Source: Cryptomeria japonica (lineage: Eukaryota > Streptophyta > Pinopsida > Cupressales > Cupressaceae). Taken from it: a stretch of 64,000 bases of DNA. The translations under genes were made by a program, and so were the position numbers. The stretch spans positions 142,439,976 through 142,503,975 of the forward strand of contig NC_081413.1 of NCBI RefSeq assembly GCF_030272615.1. Reading direction: 5' to 3'. Below are positions 1 to 11,728 of the stretch, in pieces (the stretch's first letter is position 1; each line of letters opens with the position of its first letter). Under the pieces are notes generated by a model. That model saw nothing but the letters and a program-made list of their open reading frames with translations. It searched no databases and had not been told where the DNA came from.

Positions 1-2
1 TG

Positions 3-119
3 TTGAAGCATCAAGAAAAACCAAAGACCAAAGAGCTATGGACAGTGACTACTGTTGATCATGAAGCAATACTAGATACTCTTAAACAAAGAGATGACCC
101 TTCAGGCACACTTGAGTAG
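3..119 (+). CDS. Possible C-terminal end of an ORF entering from the left edge
   Basis: An open frame of 38 codons runs from the window edge to TAG at 117-119. Its composition is ordinary (KELWTVTTVDHEAILDTLK) and not low-complexity, which is the only support. No domain is recognised, and the 5' part lies outside the window. It could equally be chance or a retroelement remnant. Confidence 0.22.
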   Translation: MKHQEKPKTKELWTVTTVDHEAILDTLKQRDDPSGTLE

Positions 120-707
120 TAGGTCTTTAATGGTGCCTTATTTTTTTATCATGCATTTCATTTCAAACAATGATCATTAAACCTTAATGTTCAAGTTTGT
201 TACGTGTATATTAAGGATGTGTTCAAAATGCAGGTCTATTGATGAACATTTTTTTTTGGCAACACAGTTTTTGCATGCACATAGCGAGTACACTCTATAT
301 AATTGGAAGGGACGTATTTTTGCAACACGACTTATTATCATGCATTTGATGAGCTTTACAATTTTTGTTATTAGAGAACACTATTTGATAATTTTTTATG
401 ATATAATTATCATATAAACTTTATGCTCATGAAGGTATTTTTTTATGATAAACAACAGTATCACATTATGATTTTTGCGTCAACATAGTGGGTTCTGTTG
501 ATATAATTTGAAGGGACATATTTTTATGGTATATGATCCCACCTTTTCATTTATTATCAAGCATTTCAGTTGAAGTGATTATCATAAATCCTTTATGTTC
601 ATCCATGCATTTTATGAGTAGACTAACAATTCTTAAAAATACAGGTTCATGCTAGATCATTCATCGTTGATGAGACCCTCTCTTGGTGATGGTACATATT
701 CCTTTGT
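120..707. other. AT-rich stretch, no gene seen
   Basis: Only short open frames occur here, with AT-biased translations (rich in F, I, Y, L). I see no repeat structure, splice pair or domain. Confidence 0.5.
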
Positions 708-1066
708 ACATTAATGAGATTAAATTGTGGGTCTTGTTGTATTTATTATCATGAAGATGATTCAAATGCATGTGGCCAGGATACATCTACAGTGAATCAA
801 ATTGTCATGATAGATGATCTATTGAATCAAACATTTGACATTGATAGTTAGGTAAATAGGTTAATGTTGGGCCTTCAACATCAACACCTACTAGTCAAAG
901 TGGTCATCGAACTTTCACTCAGGTAACCTTATCTATTTTTATTTATTAATGGTTTATAAAATAAAGTCAGTTAGATTTTGGCAATTGAATAACATTGTTT
1001 CATTTTCAGATGCTGACATCACATGCACCTAATATTCTCTCCACAATGGAGCATGGTGTTCTCTAG
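708..1066 (+). other. Possible decayed exon pair with a GT-AG intron
   Basis: Frame one is open from about 708 to TAG at 849-851 and reads like protein (NCGSCCIYYHEDDSNACGQD). A second frame is open from 860. It reaches a good donor (CAG|gtaacc, 923) and an 87-bp AT-rich intron ending cattttcag at 1009. It then continues in phase for 18 codons to TAG at 1064-1066. The two open pieces are in different frames, so an indel would be needed to join them. No family is recognised. This may be a remnant of the same gene as the ORF end at 3-119, or chance. Confidence 0.2.
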
Positions 1067-1857
1067 CAGTAGCATCTTTGATGCTTTTGACAGTAGTATG
1101 AGTCAAATTAGTAAATTTCTAATTTGATGCTTCCCACAGGGCTTTGCAACTTCAGATTGTGAGTGTGCCCCTATTACAAATGAATTGTACTTTAATCGAC
1201 ATAGATGATCTATGATGGCTTTTTTGTAAGACTATATGGTTTTATTACATATATTGTACTTTAATCGACATATAACAATATCCAAGTGGTGGTTGGCATG
1301 AGCTTGAATATTGTAAGTTGTATGCATCTTGAAGTTGAATATGATATGTTGTATACATCTTGAAGTTGAACTTTGATTAGACTTTGTCAGCATTTGATGA
1401 ATCATAAATGTCATTTTATTATTAATCTTGTGAGTGTGAGGTGTAGGAATAAATATCAATTACTTTGAAAGTCATGGATGGTTGTCCTCATATGATAACC
1501 ACCAGATGGTTGTGCCTTATGAACAAAAGTTGAACAGATAATAACGAATTGAGAACATCAATTCAAATCCATAATCTAGAGGATACTAATAACAGATCTT
1601 TGTATATTTATTTTTTCTAATAATGAAACAAGTACAACTGTATTGAGATAAAATGAAGCTTTTCTCTGATATGAAGATGTCACATTGGCAAATTGGTCTT
1701 TATTATAATACACAAGACATAAGTAAAATCAAAATGCTCTCAGAGTACAGTTTTGGACTTGAACCATATTGCATAAATCTCAAGGCTTCAACTTGATTAT
1801 CATTAAAGATTTCTGATTGTTTACAAAATATCCCTTCATATCCCTTCATGGATGTCA
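1067..1857. other. AT-rich stretch, no gene seen
   Basis: There is a local duplication of about 35 bp around 1305-1370 (two versions of gttgtatacatcttgaagttg, one reading gttgtatgcatc). Otherwise no coding, repeat or RNA signal was found. Confidence 0.5.
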
Positions 1858-1863
1858 CATGCG

Positions 1864-3359
1864 TAGGGTATGACCCCAAGCGTCAGATCGAGTGGGGGGG
1901 GCAAAGCAGGAGCATGCGTAGGGTAATAATGCCTAACTGGACATGTTAGAGCCGACGGTTCGTAATCGCGATGAGCTGAATGAGAAATCGACCAGGTGAC
2001 AACATTCCATTGAGTGAGACTGACGATTTTTTCACCAACCGAAAAATTGCTTCCCTAATAAAACTGTAGGGCAACTTGAAATACCGAGATAGGCTTTTGT
2101 AGGGACCCCTCTCATGGCTCCGTAGGTTCAAACAGATCATTCACAAGTGCCACAGATTCTGAGTTAGGACCCGTCAAAGTTTGACAATTTTGAGCACTTA
2201 GGGTGCTCAAGGGACGACGCCGGTAGGGTATGACCCCGAGCGTTTGATCGAGTGGGGGGGAAAAATAGGAGCATGCATAGGGTAATAAAGCCTAACTGGA
2301 CATGTCAAAGCTAACGGTTCGTCATCGCGACGAGCTGAACGAGAAATTGACCAGGCGACAACATTCCATTGAGTGAGACTGACGATTTTTTTGCCAACAG
2401 AAAAATTGCTGCCCTAATAAAACCGTAGGGCAACTTGAAATATCGAGATAGGATTTTGTAGGGACACCTCTCGTGGCCCTATAGGTTCAAACGGATCATT
2501 CGCAGGTGCCATAGATTCTGAGTTAAGGCCCGTCAAAGTTTGACAATTTTGAGCACTTAGGGCGCTCAAGGGACAACACCAATAGGGTGTGACCCCGAGT
2601 GTTTGATCAAGTTGGGGGGCAAAATAGGAGTATGCGTAGGGTAATTATGCCTAACTGGACATGTTGGAGTTGACGGTTCATCATCACGATGAGCTGAATG
2701 AGAAATCGACCAGGCGACAACATTCCATTGAGTGAGATTGACGATTTTTTCGCCAACCGAAAAATTGCTGCTCTAATAAAACCGTAGGGAAACTTGAAAT
2801 ACCATGATAGGCTTTTTTAGGGACCCCTCTCATGGCCCCATAGGTTCAAACGGATTGTTTGTAGGTGCCATAGATTCCGAGTTAGGGCCTGTCAAAGTTT
2901 GACAATTTTGAGCACTTAGGGCGCTCAAGGGACGATGCTGGTAGGGTATGACCCCAAGCGTTCGATCGAGTGGGGGGGAAAATAGGAGTATGTGTAGGGT
3001 AATTATGCCTAACTGGACATGTCAAAGCTAATGGTTCATCATCGTGATGAAATGAACGAGAAATTGGCCACGCGACAACATTCCATTGAGTGAGATTGAC
3101 GATTTTTTGCCAACCGAAAAATTGCTGCCCTAATAAAACCGTAGGGAAACTTGAAAAACCGAGATAGGCTTTTGTAGAGACTCCTCTCGTGGCCCTGTAG
3201 GTTCAAACGAATCATTCGCAGGTGCCACAGATTCTGAGTTAGGGCCTATCAAAGTTTGACAATTTTGAGCACTTAGGGCACTCAAGGGACGACGCCGGTA
3301 GGGTATGACCCCGAGCGTTCGATTGAGTGGGGGGGAAAAATAGGAGCATGCGTAGGGTA
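1864..3359. repeat. 359-bp tandem repeat array, about 4.2 copies
   Basis: Units begin tagggtatgacccc (variants in some copies) at 1864, 2224, 2583, 2942 and 3299, so the spacing is 360, 359, 359 and 357 bp. The last copy stops after about 60 bp. Each unit carries a G run (agtggggggg), a conserved block acaacattccattgagtgag, and the hairpin word gtcaaagtttgac. Copies differ by scattered substitutions. It is much more GC-rich than its surroundings and has no ORF common to all copies. The word catgcgtagggta occurs exactly at both ends of the array (1858-1870 and 3347-3359). The length suits a plant satellite, but I cannot match it to a named family. Confidence 0.95.
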
Positions 3360-3540
3360 TTGTTCACTAAATGAATTTTATTTTTCATTGAATGAATTTT
3401 ATTGTATTTTTGATTAAATGAATTGTATTGTTCATTAAATAAATTGTATTGTATTGTTCATTAAATGAATTATATTGTTCATTATAAAAACAACACTTAC
3501 AATGAAATGAAATGAATTGTATTGTTCATTAAATAGCCAT
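3360..3540. repeat. Degenerate short tandem repeat (attgttcattaaatgaatt)
   Basis: At least six imperfect copies of a word of about 20 bp (attgttcattaaatgaatt) adjoin the end of the 359-bp array. Unit length varies. It is a decayed minisatellite with no coding content. Confidence 0.8.
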
Positions 3541-3802
3541 TATTAACCATTGTTAATTATTGGAATGAAGATTAAAGATTTCCATGATAACACCACACAT
3601 AGATGAGCAACAATTTAAATGATCGAATAACAACTTCTGTATATATAAAAATGTCGAATGATTACAAATGTATGTCCATACACAAATATGGCATAAACAC
3701 CAACTGAAACAAAATGTATGTCTAAATACATGAATGTATGTCCATATACAAAATATACATGCCAACTAGACATGTAAGCATCCCAAAACTATCTATAACA
3801 TC

Positions 3803-5726
3803 CTAAGCTACTGATGGATCATCAAAATCGATCCTCTTCGCCACACTACTCGGCTCTAAAGGATCTTGCACAAGAAAAACAAACCACGATTAATATTAGT
3901 TATATTATATAATTCACATTCGAAAAGTTAACATAAAAACGAACTATTTAATTGAACTATTCATGTTTACCTCATCTCCACGTTTTCTCTTCAGCTTTGC
4001 AGGACTCTTGATGTATGTCTTTGGTAGAGGAGGTATGTTTTGAATATTTTCATAAACAACCTACATATGTTTAGAAACATGACATTGATACAAGTTAGCA
4101 TATAATTTTCACTCATATTAACAAATTATATCTACTAATCAAAAAATAAAATAAACACACATCTACTTGAGGCATCTCTTCTTCTTCTTCAGGTATACTG
4201 GGTGTAGTCATCAAGGATGTGAAGCCAAGGATTCTCTGTATATATACACAACAAGTATATGAAACTATCAATCTATGTCTAGACATCTATAATCACTATA
4301 AGTTATTTAAACTATTCATTCAATAATATTTGCATTCAATTACCTTTCCCTTGTCTCCAATTGCACTATCAGATCCTCGATCACACTGCACCGCACTCGT
4401 GCTGCTTGTGCCCTATAAGAGTAAAATAAGATATACATGCAAGTTACTACATAATCTAATTAATACAAATATAAATGATGAGCATGTATGTACAATAAAA
4501 TACAAACGACTAGGTGCAATAATATATGTACCATCAAGCTATCGAGGCCAAATGAAATGGCCGACAAGGTGCCCTCCTGAATCTGTCTCAACTCATCCTC
4601 GATCATCAACTGTTAAATAGACCATGTAAATAAAAATTAGTACTTAATATTATCTAATTTATAAATATTTAATTAAAATATAACATGAACTGTGAAAATA
4701 CAAATCTTACCAATACATCATCAATGTATGATGATGGTGCCTCCTCACCTCTAGCATGTGAGGACTCCCCAGGGTATCCTCCAGTCTGTGTAATAACCTC
4801 TGGTGCATCATGCATCTCATGCACCTCATAATCTGCATTGTCCATAGCAGGATCAACGGGCTGTCCAACTGGACCCAAGCATACGTGCCCACACATGACA
4901 CAACTATGGGGCACGCATATGTGTGGAGCCGAGGATGACGTGTCAGCACCACCTGATGCACCGCTACCATCAAAAGTAGGCTGAGCTACTGATGCAGCCT
5001 GAGAAACCAAAAGGCTACTCAAAGAGTGAATAGCCGATATGGTCCATGAAGCCGCCTCACAAATGATATCAGGATGCTGAACTGCAGGTGGGGGATCAAT
5101 AGGAGGAGGGGGGACATATGGGCCCTAGACTACTCTGACTGCCCCAGGTCTATTTTGGGGCATACCTAAACCTACACCCTGGAAAGGTTGGATGTCAAAG
5201 TAGTTCACATGTTTCTGTAAAACAAACTCAGCATACAATTTTTTTATGAAATAGAAGGGGATATCAAGATTGTTGTTGGGTGGTTTGTCGAAAACCATCC
5301 ACCAATGATCCCAAAAGTTTTTCACAGTCCCATCATTTGTGCACCATTTGATAGAAAGTTCTTTTTTTTGGGGATCTACAGGCTGACTAGTATGGGGATT
5401 GACAAACAATGAGGCGATTTCGGCTTTGGATATCTCAAGATCCTTGATATCCTTATACGACAAGCCATCTGCATATTTTTCCTTCATAGAATCTCGCCAC
5501 AAAAGGGCAGCATCGTGCTCCTCAGTCATGGTTTCCATACTTTTTACGATCAACGTGAGAGGATCAAACAATGGGTTTAGACAAGGGATCCTACGATATA
5601 CTTCTGCAATGCCCCTCAATTCATTCAAATTTTGTGCAATCAAATATTGAATTGAGGGGGGTTTGGCAAATGAGGGTTTGGTTGTTGCAGTTGTGGTTGG
5701 TCAGTGTTTTCATTGTTATCTCCCAT
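3803..5726 (-). pseudogene. Decayed six-exon gene, unknown protein (about 445-460 aa)
   Basis: Exon 1 starts at ATG 5726 (MGDNNENTDQPQ) and ends at donor TTG|gtaaga (4711). Further exons are 4609-4532, 4412-4344, 4235-4161, 4060-3971 and 3864 or 3865 to 3803. All introns are 100-119 bp, GT-AG and phase 0, with T-rich or TA-rich acceptors. Exon 1 holds a Trp-rich segment (WCTNDGTVKNFWDHWWMVF), then a Pro-rich linker (VPPPPIDPPP). Exon 4 ends in an acidic run, and exon 5 is basic near its end (KLKRKR). Three lesions are visible: a 1-nt loss near 5645, an in-frame TAG at 5127-5125, and a phase problem at the last acceptor that makes TAG after two codons instead of the natural end ...DFDDPSVA (stop 3805-3803). 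A donor-like AG|gtaaga at 5906 and an acceptor before 5727 suggest a 5' UTR intron. I do not recognise the family. It could be a host gene copy or the gene of a DNA transposon. Confidence 0.7.
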
Positions 5727-6049
5727 TTTTAACCTAATTAAATGTAAACAATTAAATTTAGTTAACAAATTTAAACAATTAGGTATTTGATTTTAAAAAA
5801 ACCTAGTTTTCATGAAAAAAACCATATTTTAAATGAAAAATCAAATAAACATTCACAAAAAATACAAAAAATGAATGAAAATGATTCAAAACGACAAAAT
5901 TCTTACCTCTAAATCTATTTTTTAGCAATTTTTTGTCAAAAAACCGGATATCGGATGGAGCAGATATCGGATTTTGACAAATTTGTGTGACCCGTGAGTT
6001 AAAAATGACAAATGGGACTATCACTGTCTAAATATAAAAGTATCAGAAA

Positions 6050-6410
6050 ATCGGATATCCGATTTCAACACTTAAATTATTTTTAAATAACATATATAAT
6101 ATAATAATATATTATATAATATATTATTATATTATATAATACGTATTGTATTATATTATATATAATATAATATAATACAATATTATATTATATATAATAT
6201 GATATAATATTATATTATATAATATAATATTATGTTATATTATATTATAATATAATATAATATAATACAATGTTATATAATATATAATATTATATTATAT
6301 TATATTATACATAATATAATATTGTATTATATAATACGTAACATATAATATATTTTTTAAATTAAAATTACAAATAAAAATCGGATATCCGATTTTATCC
6401 GATATCCGAT
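6050..6410. repeat. AT-rich tract flanked by the 14-bp palindrome ATCGGATATCCGAT
   Basis: The perfect palindrome ATCGGATATCCGAT lies at 6050-6063 and again at 6380-6393. Partial copies follow at 6397-6410 and occur upstream near 5944-5970. Between them (about 6085-6350) is an almost pure TATAATATA tract that can fold on itself. The block lies just upstream of the decayed gene. It may be a small foldback or MITE-like element, or promoter-side sequence. I found no target duplication. Confidence 0.55.
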
Positions 6411-6555
6411 TTGCATAGGTAATTACTAGGCCAAGGTGTACTGACACCCAGGCCAAGCAAAAAGTCAACATGGATTTTCGCGTTTTTAGGCGAGTGAGGA
6501 AGGCTATTTTTTTCACATCGCCACTTTTTGGCCCCCCTTGATCCTGCACTAACCC

Positions 6556-7861
6556 GCATGTTAGAGAGTAGATATTTTAATGGACCTATCTTTGTTATAA
6601 GCTTGATTGTGAGGGTTAATATATGGTGTCACAACTTTTGAAATGTAAACACTATAGCCAAACAATCCTTTTCAATGAATGTATAGTTAAGTTCATAACC
6701 ACTCAATGTTATATTGATGTAGTAAATGACCCTTTCTTTACCTATTGAATCTTCATGTGCTAGCAAAGCTCCCAAGGATACCTTGATTGCTGAGATGTAT
6801 AAAAGAAGTGGTTTTTTTGTTATTGGCTGTACCAATATAGGTGCATTCATCAGATATTTCTTTAAATGATCAATGATTTCTTCACTTTTTCCCTCCTGAA
6901 AGGAACATTCTTGTGTATTAAATGAGTGAAAGGCAGACATTTATCAAGTAGCTACACGATGAATCTTCTGATGGATTGCAACCTTCCTTGTAGAAATCTT
7001 AATTGGTTGATGTTTCTAGGAGGTGGCATCTCCATGATTGCTTGTACTTTTTTTGGATCTACCTCAATGACTTTTGTTGATACTATTTACCCTAGGATTT
7101 TTCTAGATGTAACTTTGAATACACACTTCTTCGGATTTAGCCATACACTATATTTTTCTAATCGCTAAAATATTTTATCTAGGAAATTTAAATGCCCTTC
7201 CCTTGTGAATGATTTTCCTATTAATTCATCTCCATAGTCCTCCATGAACATGTGCATCATGTCATGGAAGATTATGGTCTTGGTACATTGATAGGTCACT
7301 CCTACATTCTTCAATCCAAAAGGAATGACATTCCAACAATAGGTACCCCACGGGAATGTAAAATTTATTTTGTATTGGTCTTTAGGTGCTATTTTTATTT
7401 GATTGTAACCTAAGAAAACATCCATGAGTGATAACATGGCGTGTCCTACTATTAAGTCGACAATTGTGTCTATACTAGGTAAAGGAAAGTCATCCTTTAG
7501 ACAAGCTTTGTGCATATCTGATTGTATGGTTTTGATATAGGTACAATGTTGGAAATTCATTCTGCATAGTAGATTGGTCAGATGGATCCTACATATATTT
7601 TTTCAATTCTTCTTTGACTAGAAGTGTTACATGTGGATGCATCTTTCTCAACTTTTGCTTTACTGGCTTAGCTCTAGGAGCTACGAATAGGTGGTGCATG
7701 ATTAAATCCGGATCTATCCTTGGCATATCAGCATATGACCAGGAAAAATTGATTTATTCTTCTTTGAAGAACTTTGTGAAGTTGGATCTCTCCTAGTCTA
7801 TTAATGATGCAAGCAGATATAAAATCTTTGTTGTTTTTGTAGTGCCAATATCTATTGATTA
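6556..7861 (-). pseudogene. E1 pol fragment: reverse transcriptase and RNase H
   Basis: This encodes the RT and start of the RNase H of a Ty3/gypsy polyprotein. Visible RT motifs are DDFPLPSID, LMDVFLGYNQIKI (catalytic Asp of motif A kept) and WNVIPFGLKNVGVTYQ. The motif C box is damaged: MEDYGDE where YVDD is expected. The RNase H part (6940-6629) shows LLLYISAIKVSLGALLAHED and YTFIEKDCLAIVF. The N-terminal piece at 7861-7560 (SWSYADMPRIDPDLIMHHL) continues the gag-protease region beyond the solo LTR. Frames shift several times. Homology to E1-like sequence ends after a KYLLSN-type motif near 6556. Confidence 0.9.
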
Positions 7862-8968
7862 TGTAGTACCCCTACTCGTTTGAACTCATTAGACTCATAT
7901 TTTATTATTATTTACTTTCAGTGGATATATTACCATGATGTGGTTTTCAGACTTATATGACATTATTTCATGCTTTATCTAGATATGAGATGCATAACTT
8001 ATTTGTAGTATTTTTTTACTTGTTATGTATGGTATTTTTATGGATTATTGCTATGTACTGACATTTTACTTTATTTTATGCAATGTGGAATTATATGTTG
8101 TGTGTCTACGAGTGTATTAGATGCAAGGGGATGATTTTCCTTCACTCATTTTGGTGAGACAAGAAACGTCGCGAATCTCCTTCATCAGTGTGTATGTCGT
8201 GTCTTCTATATAGTATATATGCATGTGTGGTTCGGTGATGCAAGATATTGCAGGTACAAGTACCGGGTAGGTACGGGGTATCGTCTCCACCTGGCTTCAC
8301 AGGTCTGAGCGTGCCTTATATTTTCCAATGGAAGGGGACGAGATAGTAGTTGACCCTATTTTACTCAGTTACACTCGTGTGAGTGTCATCAGTTGGTCGT
8401 CCAGTCAATTAGTTTGACCTTCGTATTTTGTTGTTTGATCTTGTTATGAGTATTTGCTTGAGGTTTGTTCTGTTGTGTGTGTTTTAGTGGATTTAATTAA
8501 TTAATTAATTAAGTTTGTGGAGTTATCTCATAGTTGAATTGTTTATGCATTGAGATTATAAATTTAGTTAATTAAAAGAAATTATTAAATTAAGTTGTAA
8601 GATGCATGATATTAGAAATATATTTTTATTAAAGTTGTTGTGGAAAAATAAATTAAATTAATTGTATTTATTATTTCCTAGAATTATAAAAGAATAAAAG
8701 AATAAATAATTGAATGAATAAAAGAATTAATTAGAATTAAAGTATTGCTTTAATTTCTTTATTTAGAAAATTAATTAATTTGCATGAGAAAAGAAAAGAA
8801 AGAATAATGATTTTTAATTATTGCATGTTAGTTTATCTTTTGTTATAAAATTAGAAAAGAAAATAAAATTATTTTTATTCTAAATTTAGGTTTTTGAGAA
8901 AAAGCTATTGAACCTAGAATTTTAGTTTAAAAAGAGGAATAGGTCATTATTTTAGGATACACAGGAAA

Positions 8969-9237
8969 CAGGTCAGGAATTTAGGTGAAGAAATTTATTG
9001 GAAGCTTATTGGAAAGATTAGGGCTCTTCTACAAATTTCTTCTAGGAAAGCTATACCAGGTTGGATGACTTCTTTGATTTTGGGTTATTAGAAAATATTT
9101 CTACAGGTCAAGAATTTAGGTGAAGAAATTTATTGGAAGCTTATTGGAAAGATTAGGGCTCTTCTACAAATTTCTTCTAGGAAAGCTATACCAGGTTGGA
9201 TGACTTCTTTGATTTTGGGTTATTAGAAAATATTTCT
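8969..9237. repeat. 135-bp tandem duplication inside the solo LTR
   Basis: Two adjacent copies start at 8969 and 9104 with caggtca(g/a)gaatttagg and are almost identical. The low divergence suggests the duplication is much younger than the surrounding elements. Confidence 0.95.
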
Positions 9238-9771
9238 ATTTTTCTCTGAATGATGTGTGTGTAAATTATTGTCAATTCCAAAACCCTCTTCTGGTTAATT
9301 CAGGTTTTTATTTAAAATTCATTCCTGATGATTATTTCTAGTTTATGGGAAGAATTTAATTTTGAGAAAATTAGGAAAATTATTATAGAAAATTTGTCAA
9401 GATTTTATGATGCATGGAAATTGCAAGATTTGTGAGAAAGGGTATTTACCTGAGAAATTATCCCTCTTGTTTGATTTGTTCTGATAGTTTTTTCAAATAA
9501 TGGTATCTCTGTGAAAAGTGTTGATCACTTTAGAAATAAATTTAATTGTGAATTAAATTTATTGGAATATCTAATTTTCTTTTAAACGAATTTTGGAATA
9601 AAATTCTGTGAAAGAATTTTATTGAATTGGGTATTTATTTTTTTGTTAATGTTGTCACGGGGTTTTTAATTAAACTGGAATTTATTTTTTTATGTTTTTA
9701 AAAAAAAATTATTATTAAAAAAAAAATTATAATAAAAAATTGTGGGGAGGCTTTGCCTCTACCCACGCAGC

Positions 9772-9943
9772 AGCTACCTAACGGTAGCAGTTGCTGCCAT
9801 AAGGCAGCAACGCTACCCAAAGGTAGCGGCTACTACCATAGGGCAGCAGCCGCTACCCAAGGGTAGCGACTGCTACCTGTGACAACAGTGCTACCATTGG
9901 TAGCGCTAGCTGCCATATGGTAGCACCGCTACCTTAGGGTAGC
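9772..9943. repeat. GC-rich array of short hairpins (GCTACC...GGTAGC)
   Basis: Six or seven consecutive inverted repeats with 6-8-bp stems and 3-4-nt loops sit in very AT-rich DNA: gctacctaacggtagc, ttgctgccataaggcagcaa, cgctacccaaaggtagcg, cgctacccaagggtagcg and gctaccttagggtagc are the clearest. The spacing is about 25-30 bp. Confidence 0.9.
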
Positions 9944-11728
9944 ATTTAAAAGAGTTTAAAATTAAATTTTAATTTTATTTAATTTTTTATTTTTAAATTT
10001 AGTTTTTCAAAAAAAAAAATAATAATAATAAAGTTTTAATATATATATATATATAGTTGTTTTTACTTTAACTTGTCTTTAATTAAAGTAATTTCTTTAT
10101 GTTTTAGGATTTAAAATGAGTTGTAAAATATAAATGTGAGAAATTGATAATTAAAGATTTTTGTTTATATAAATAATTAATTCAGAATTTAGTTATTTTA
10201 GGAAAAGCTTATAATATTAGTTTCGATATTATGTTGGAAATACATTAGGAGATTAATTCATATGTGAATTTATTTAACTTTATTGGACAAATGACAAGAT
10301 GGATTTATTTGTATTAATATAGTTGTATTTTCTTATTATCTGGAAAATCTTTATTTGCAAATGATTTATGCTTTTGACTATTTTACGAAAAGATCGCTTG
10401 TATTAGGATCTTGTGTAAATGGTGTTTGCAGTCAAGCTTAATTTCATTGCAATTCTAATGGAATTGTCGTTGTGTCCTATGTTATTATTTCTCCTTGGTC
10501 AGGTGTTGTTGTATAACCTTATTGATGTGAGTCATTGTGTGTTTTGTCCAAATGGTTAATCTTGGGTTAGTGATTGAGTATCCTTCACCTGTGCTTTGTC
10601 AGGATTGGTTATGGTTGTCTATTTCTCCATAGAGTTCTCGTAGAGAGACATTTCCTATTAGAGTCCTATGAGAGAGAGTGGCTTTCGAGCGGGGGTTGTG
10701 CCCAAAGTGGATGACAAGATAACTCGTCGAAAGTCAGTTAAAAAGTGATAACTTAATAATTGATTAGGGGGTGGGTAGAATAAATATTAATTAAGATAAT
10801 GTGCCTTGTGCATAGGTGAGTGCTTGTACAGGGCTTATAATGTTACAAGAAGGCCTGGAATAGCAAAATTACCACCTTGTCTTCACGAAAGGATTGGTAG
10901 GGTCTGCATGAGACTTACTTGGAACCGAAGGCTCGGGAGAGGTTACCAGGAGAAACCCAGGATGGGGGCCAGGACCTATAGAGGTTGTACCATGGTATCC
11001 ATCGTAAGACATGTGATGACACTCTCTCCTTAGAGTCACTTGTGTTTTGTGAGTAGAGTTACATGGATGTTTGCGGAGTCTTGTAGTCCTTTTGTACTTG
11101 TCTTACTTTTCTTGCTTGAGGGTTTTCTACTATCTCCTAGCACGGTGGGGTGGTTTTATTTCAGGATCACATGGTCGAGTGGTAGTGCTACTTCCCATCG
11201 GATGTTCTAGATTGTATCTTCAGGCGAGGAAAGGCTTCACTGGTGTTCTTGGTTCGTGGTTCATGTACCAACTCTTGTTCGAGATCATTGTTCAGTTGAG
11301 ACCCTGTGGTCATTGTATCAGACTTTTATGTAACCTTGATAGTGTAACTTTGTAATATGTGGCATCATTGAAAGCCATGTAGTTATGGATATTGTAATAT
11401 TATGTCAGTGGAATGTATGTTGATTTAGTTTCTTTGATCTTATGTATAAATGAAATATGGATAAATAAATGCATTGGAATAGTTTGATTTATTTCATTAT
11501 GAAGATTTAGATGTATGTGTAGTTTTGAACTTAAGCATTTAGTTTATCTAAGTAAATGGACAATTGGATTAACTGGTAACCCTTAGGAAATCATATGTTA
11601 GACTTCCGCTGTGTTATTAAATGTGCAATGGCTATAGTTAGTGCACTTAGTTTTAAAAAAAAAATTATTTCACCCTTTAGTTGCCTAGTTGTGTTGTTTT
11701 CCTTTAGGGTTCCTAGCGGGGCATTACA

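Larger units (their letters stand above)
7862..11728. mobile_element. Solo LTR (3.87 kb) inserted in E1 pol
   Basis: The ends are tgtagtacccc at 7862 and ggggcattaca at 11728, giving TG...CA with an inverted terminal match. Flanks are gatta (left) and gattg (right), a 4-of-5 target duplication. On both sides the E1 pol frame continues, so the insertion is exact. No primer site, polypurine tract or second LTR is present. It is therefore a recombined solo LTR. The interior is AT-rich and non-coding apart from short open frames. It contains a 135-bp tandem duplication and a GC-rich hairpin array. A poly-A word (ttttaaaaaaaaaaattat) near the right end resembles one near the 3' end of the B LTRs, so the two may be related. 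Confidence 0.82.

Noticed and set aside
187-417. 76-codon open frame
   Set aside because: AT-driven composition (F, I, L, Y), no homologous partner in the window and no coding-like features.
1864-3359. Possible CRISPR array
   Set aside because: The unit is 359 bp with no short repeat/unique spacer alternation, and the context is a plant nuclear genome.
6085-6350. Possible origin or organellar insert because of extreme TA content
   Set aside because: It is simple TATAAT repetition with no gene or conserved organellar sequence.
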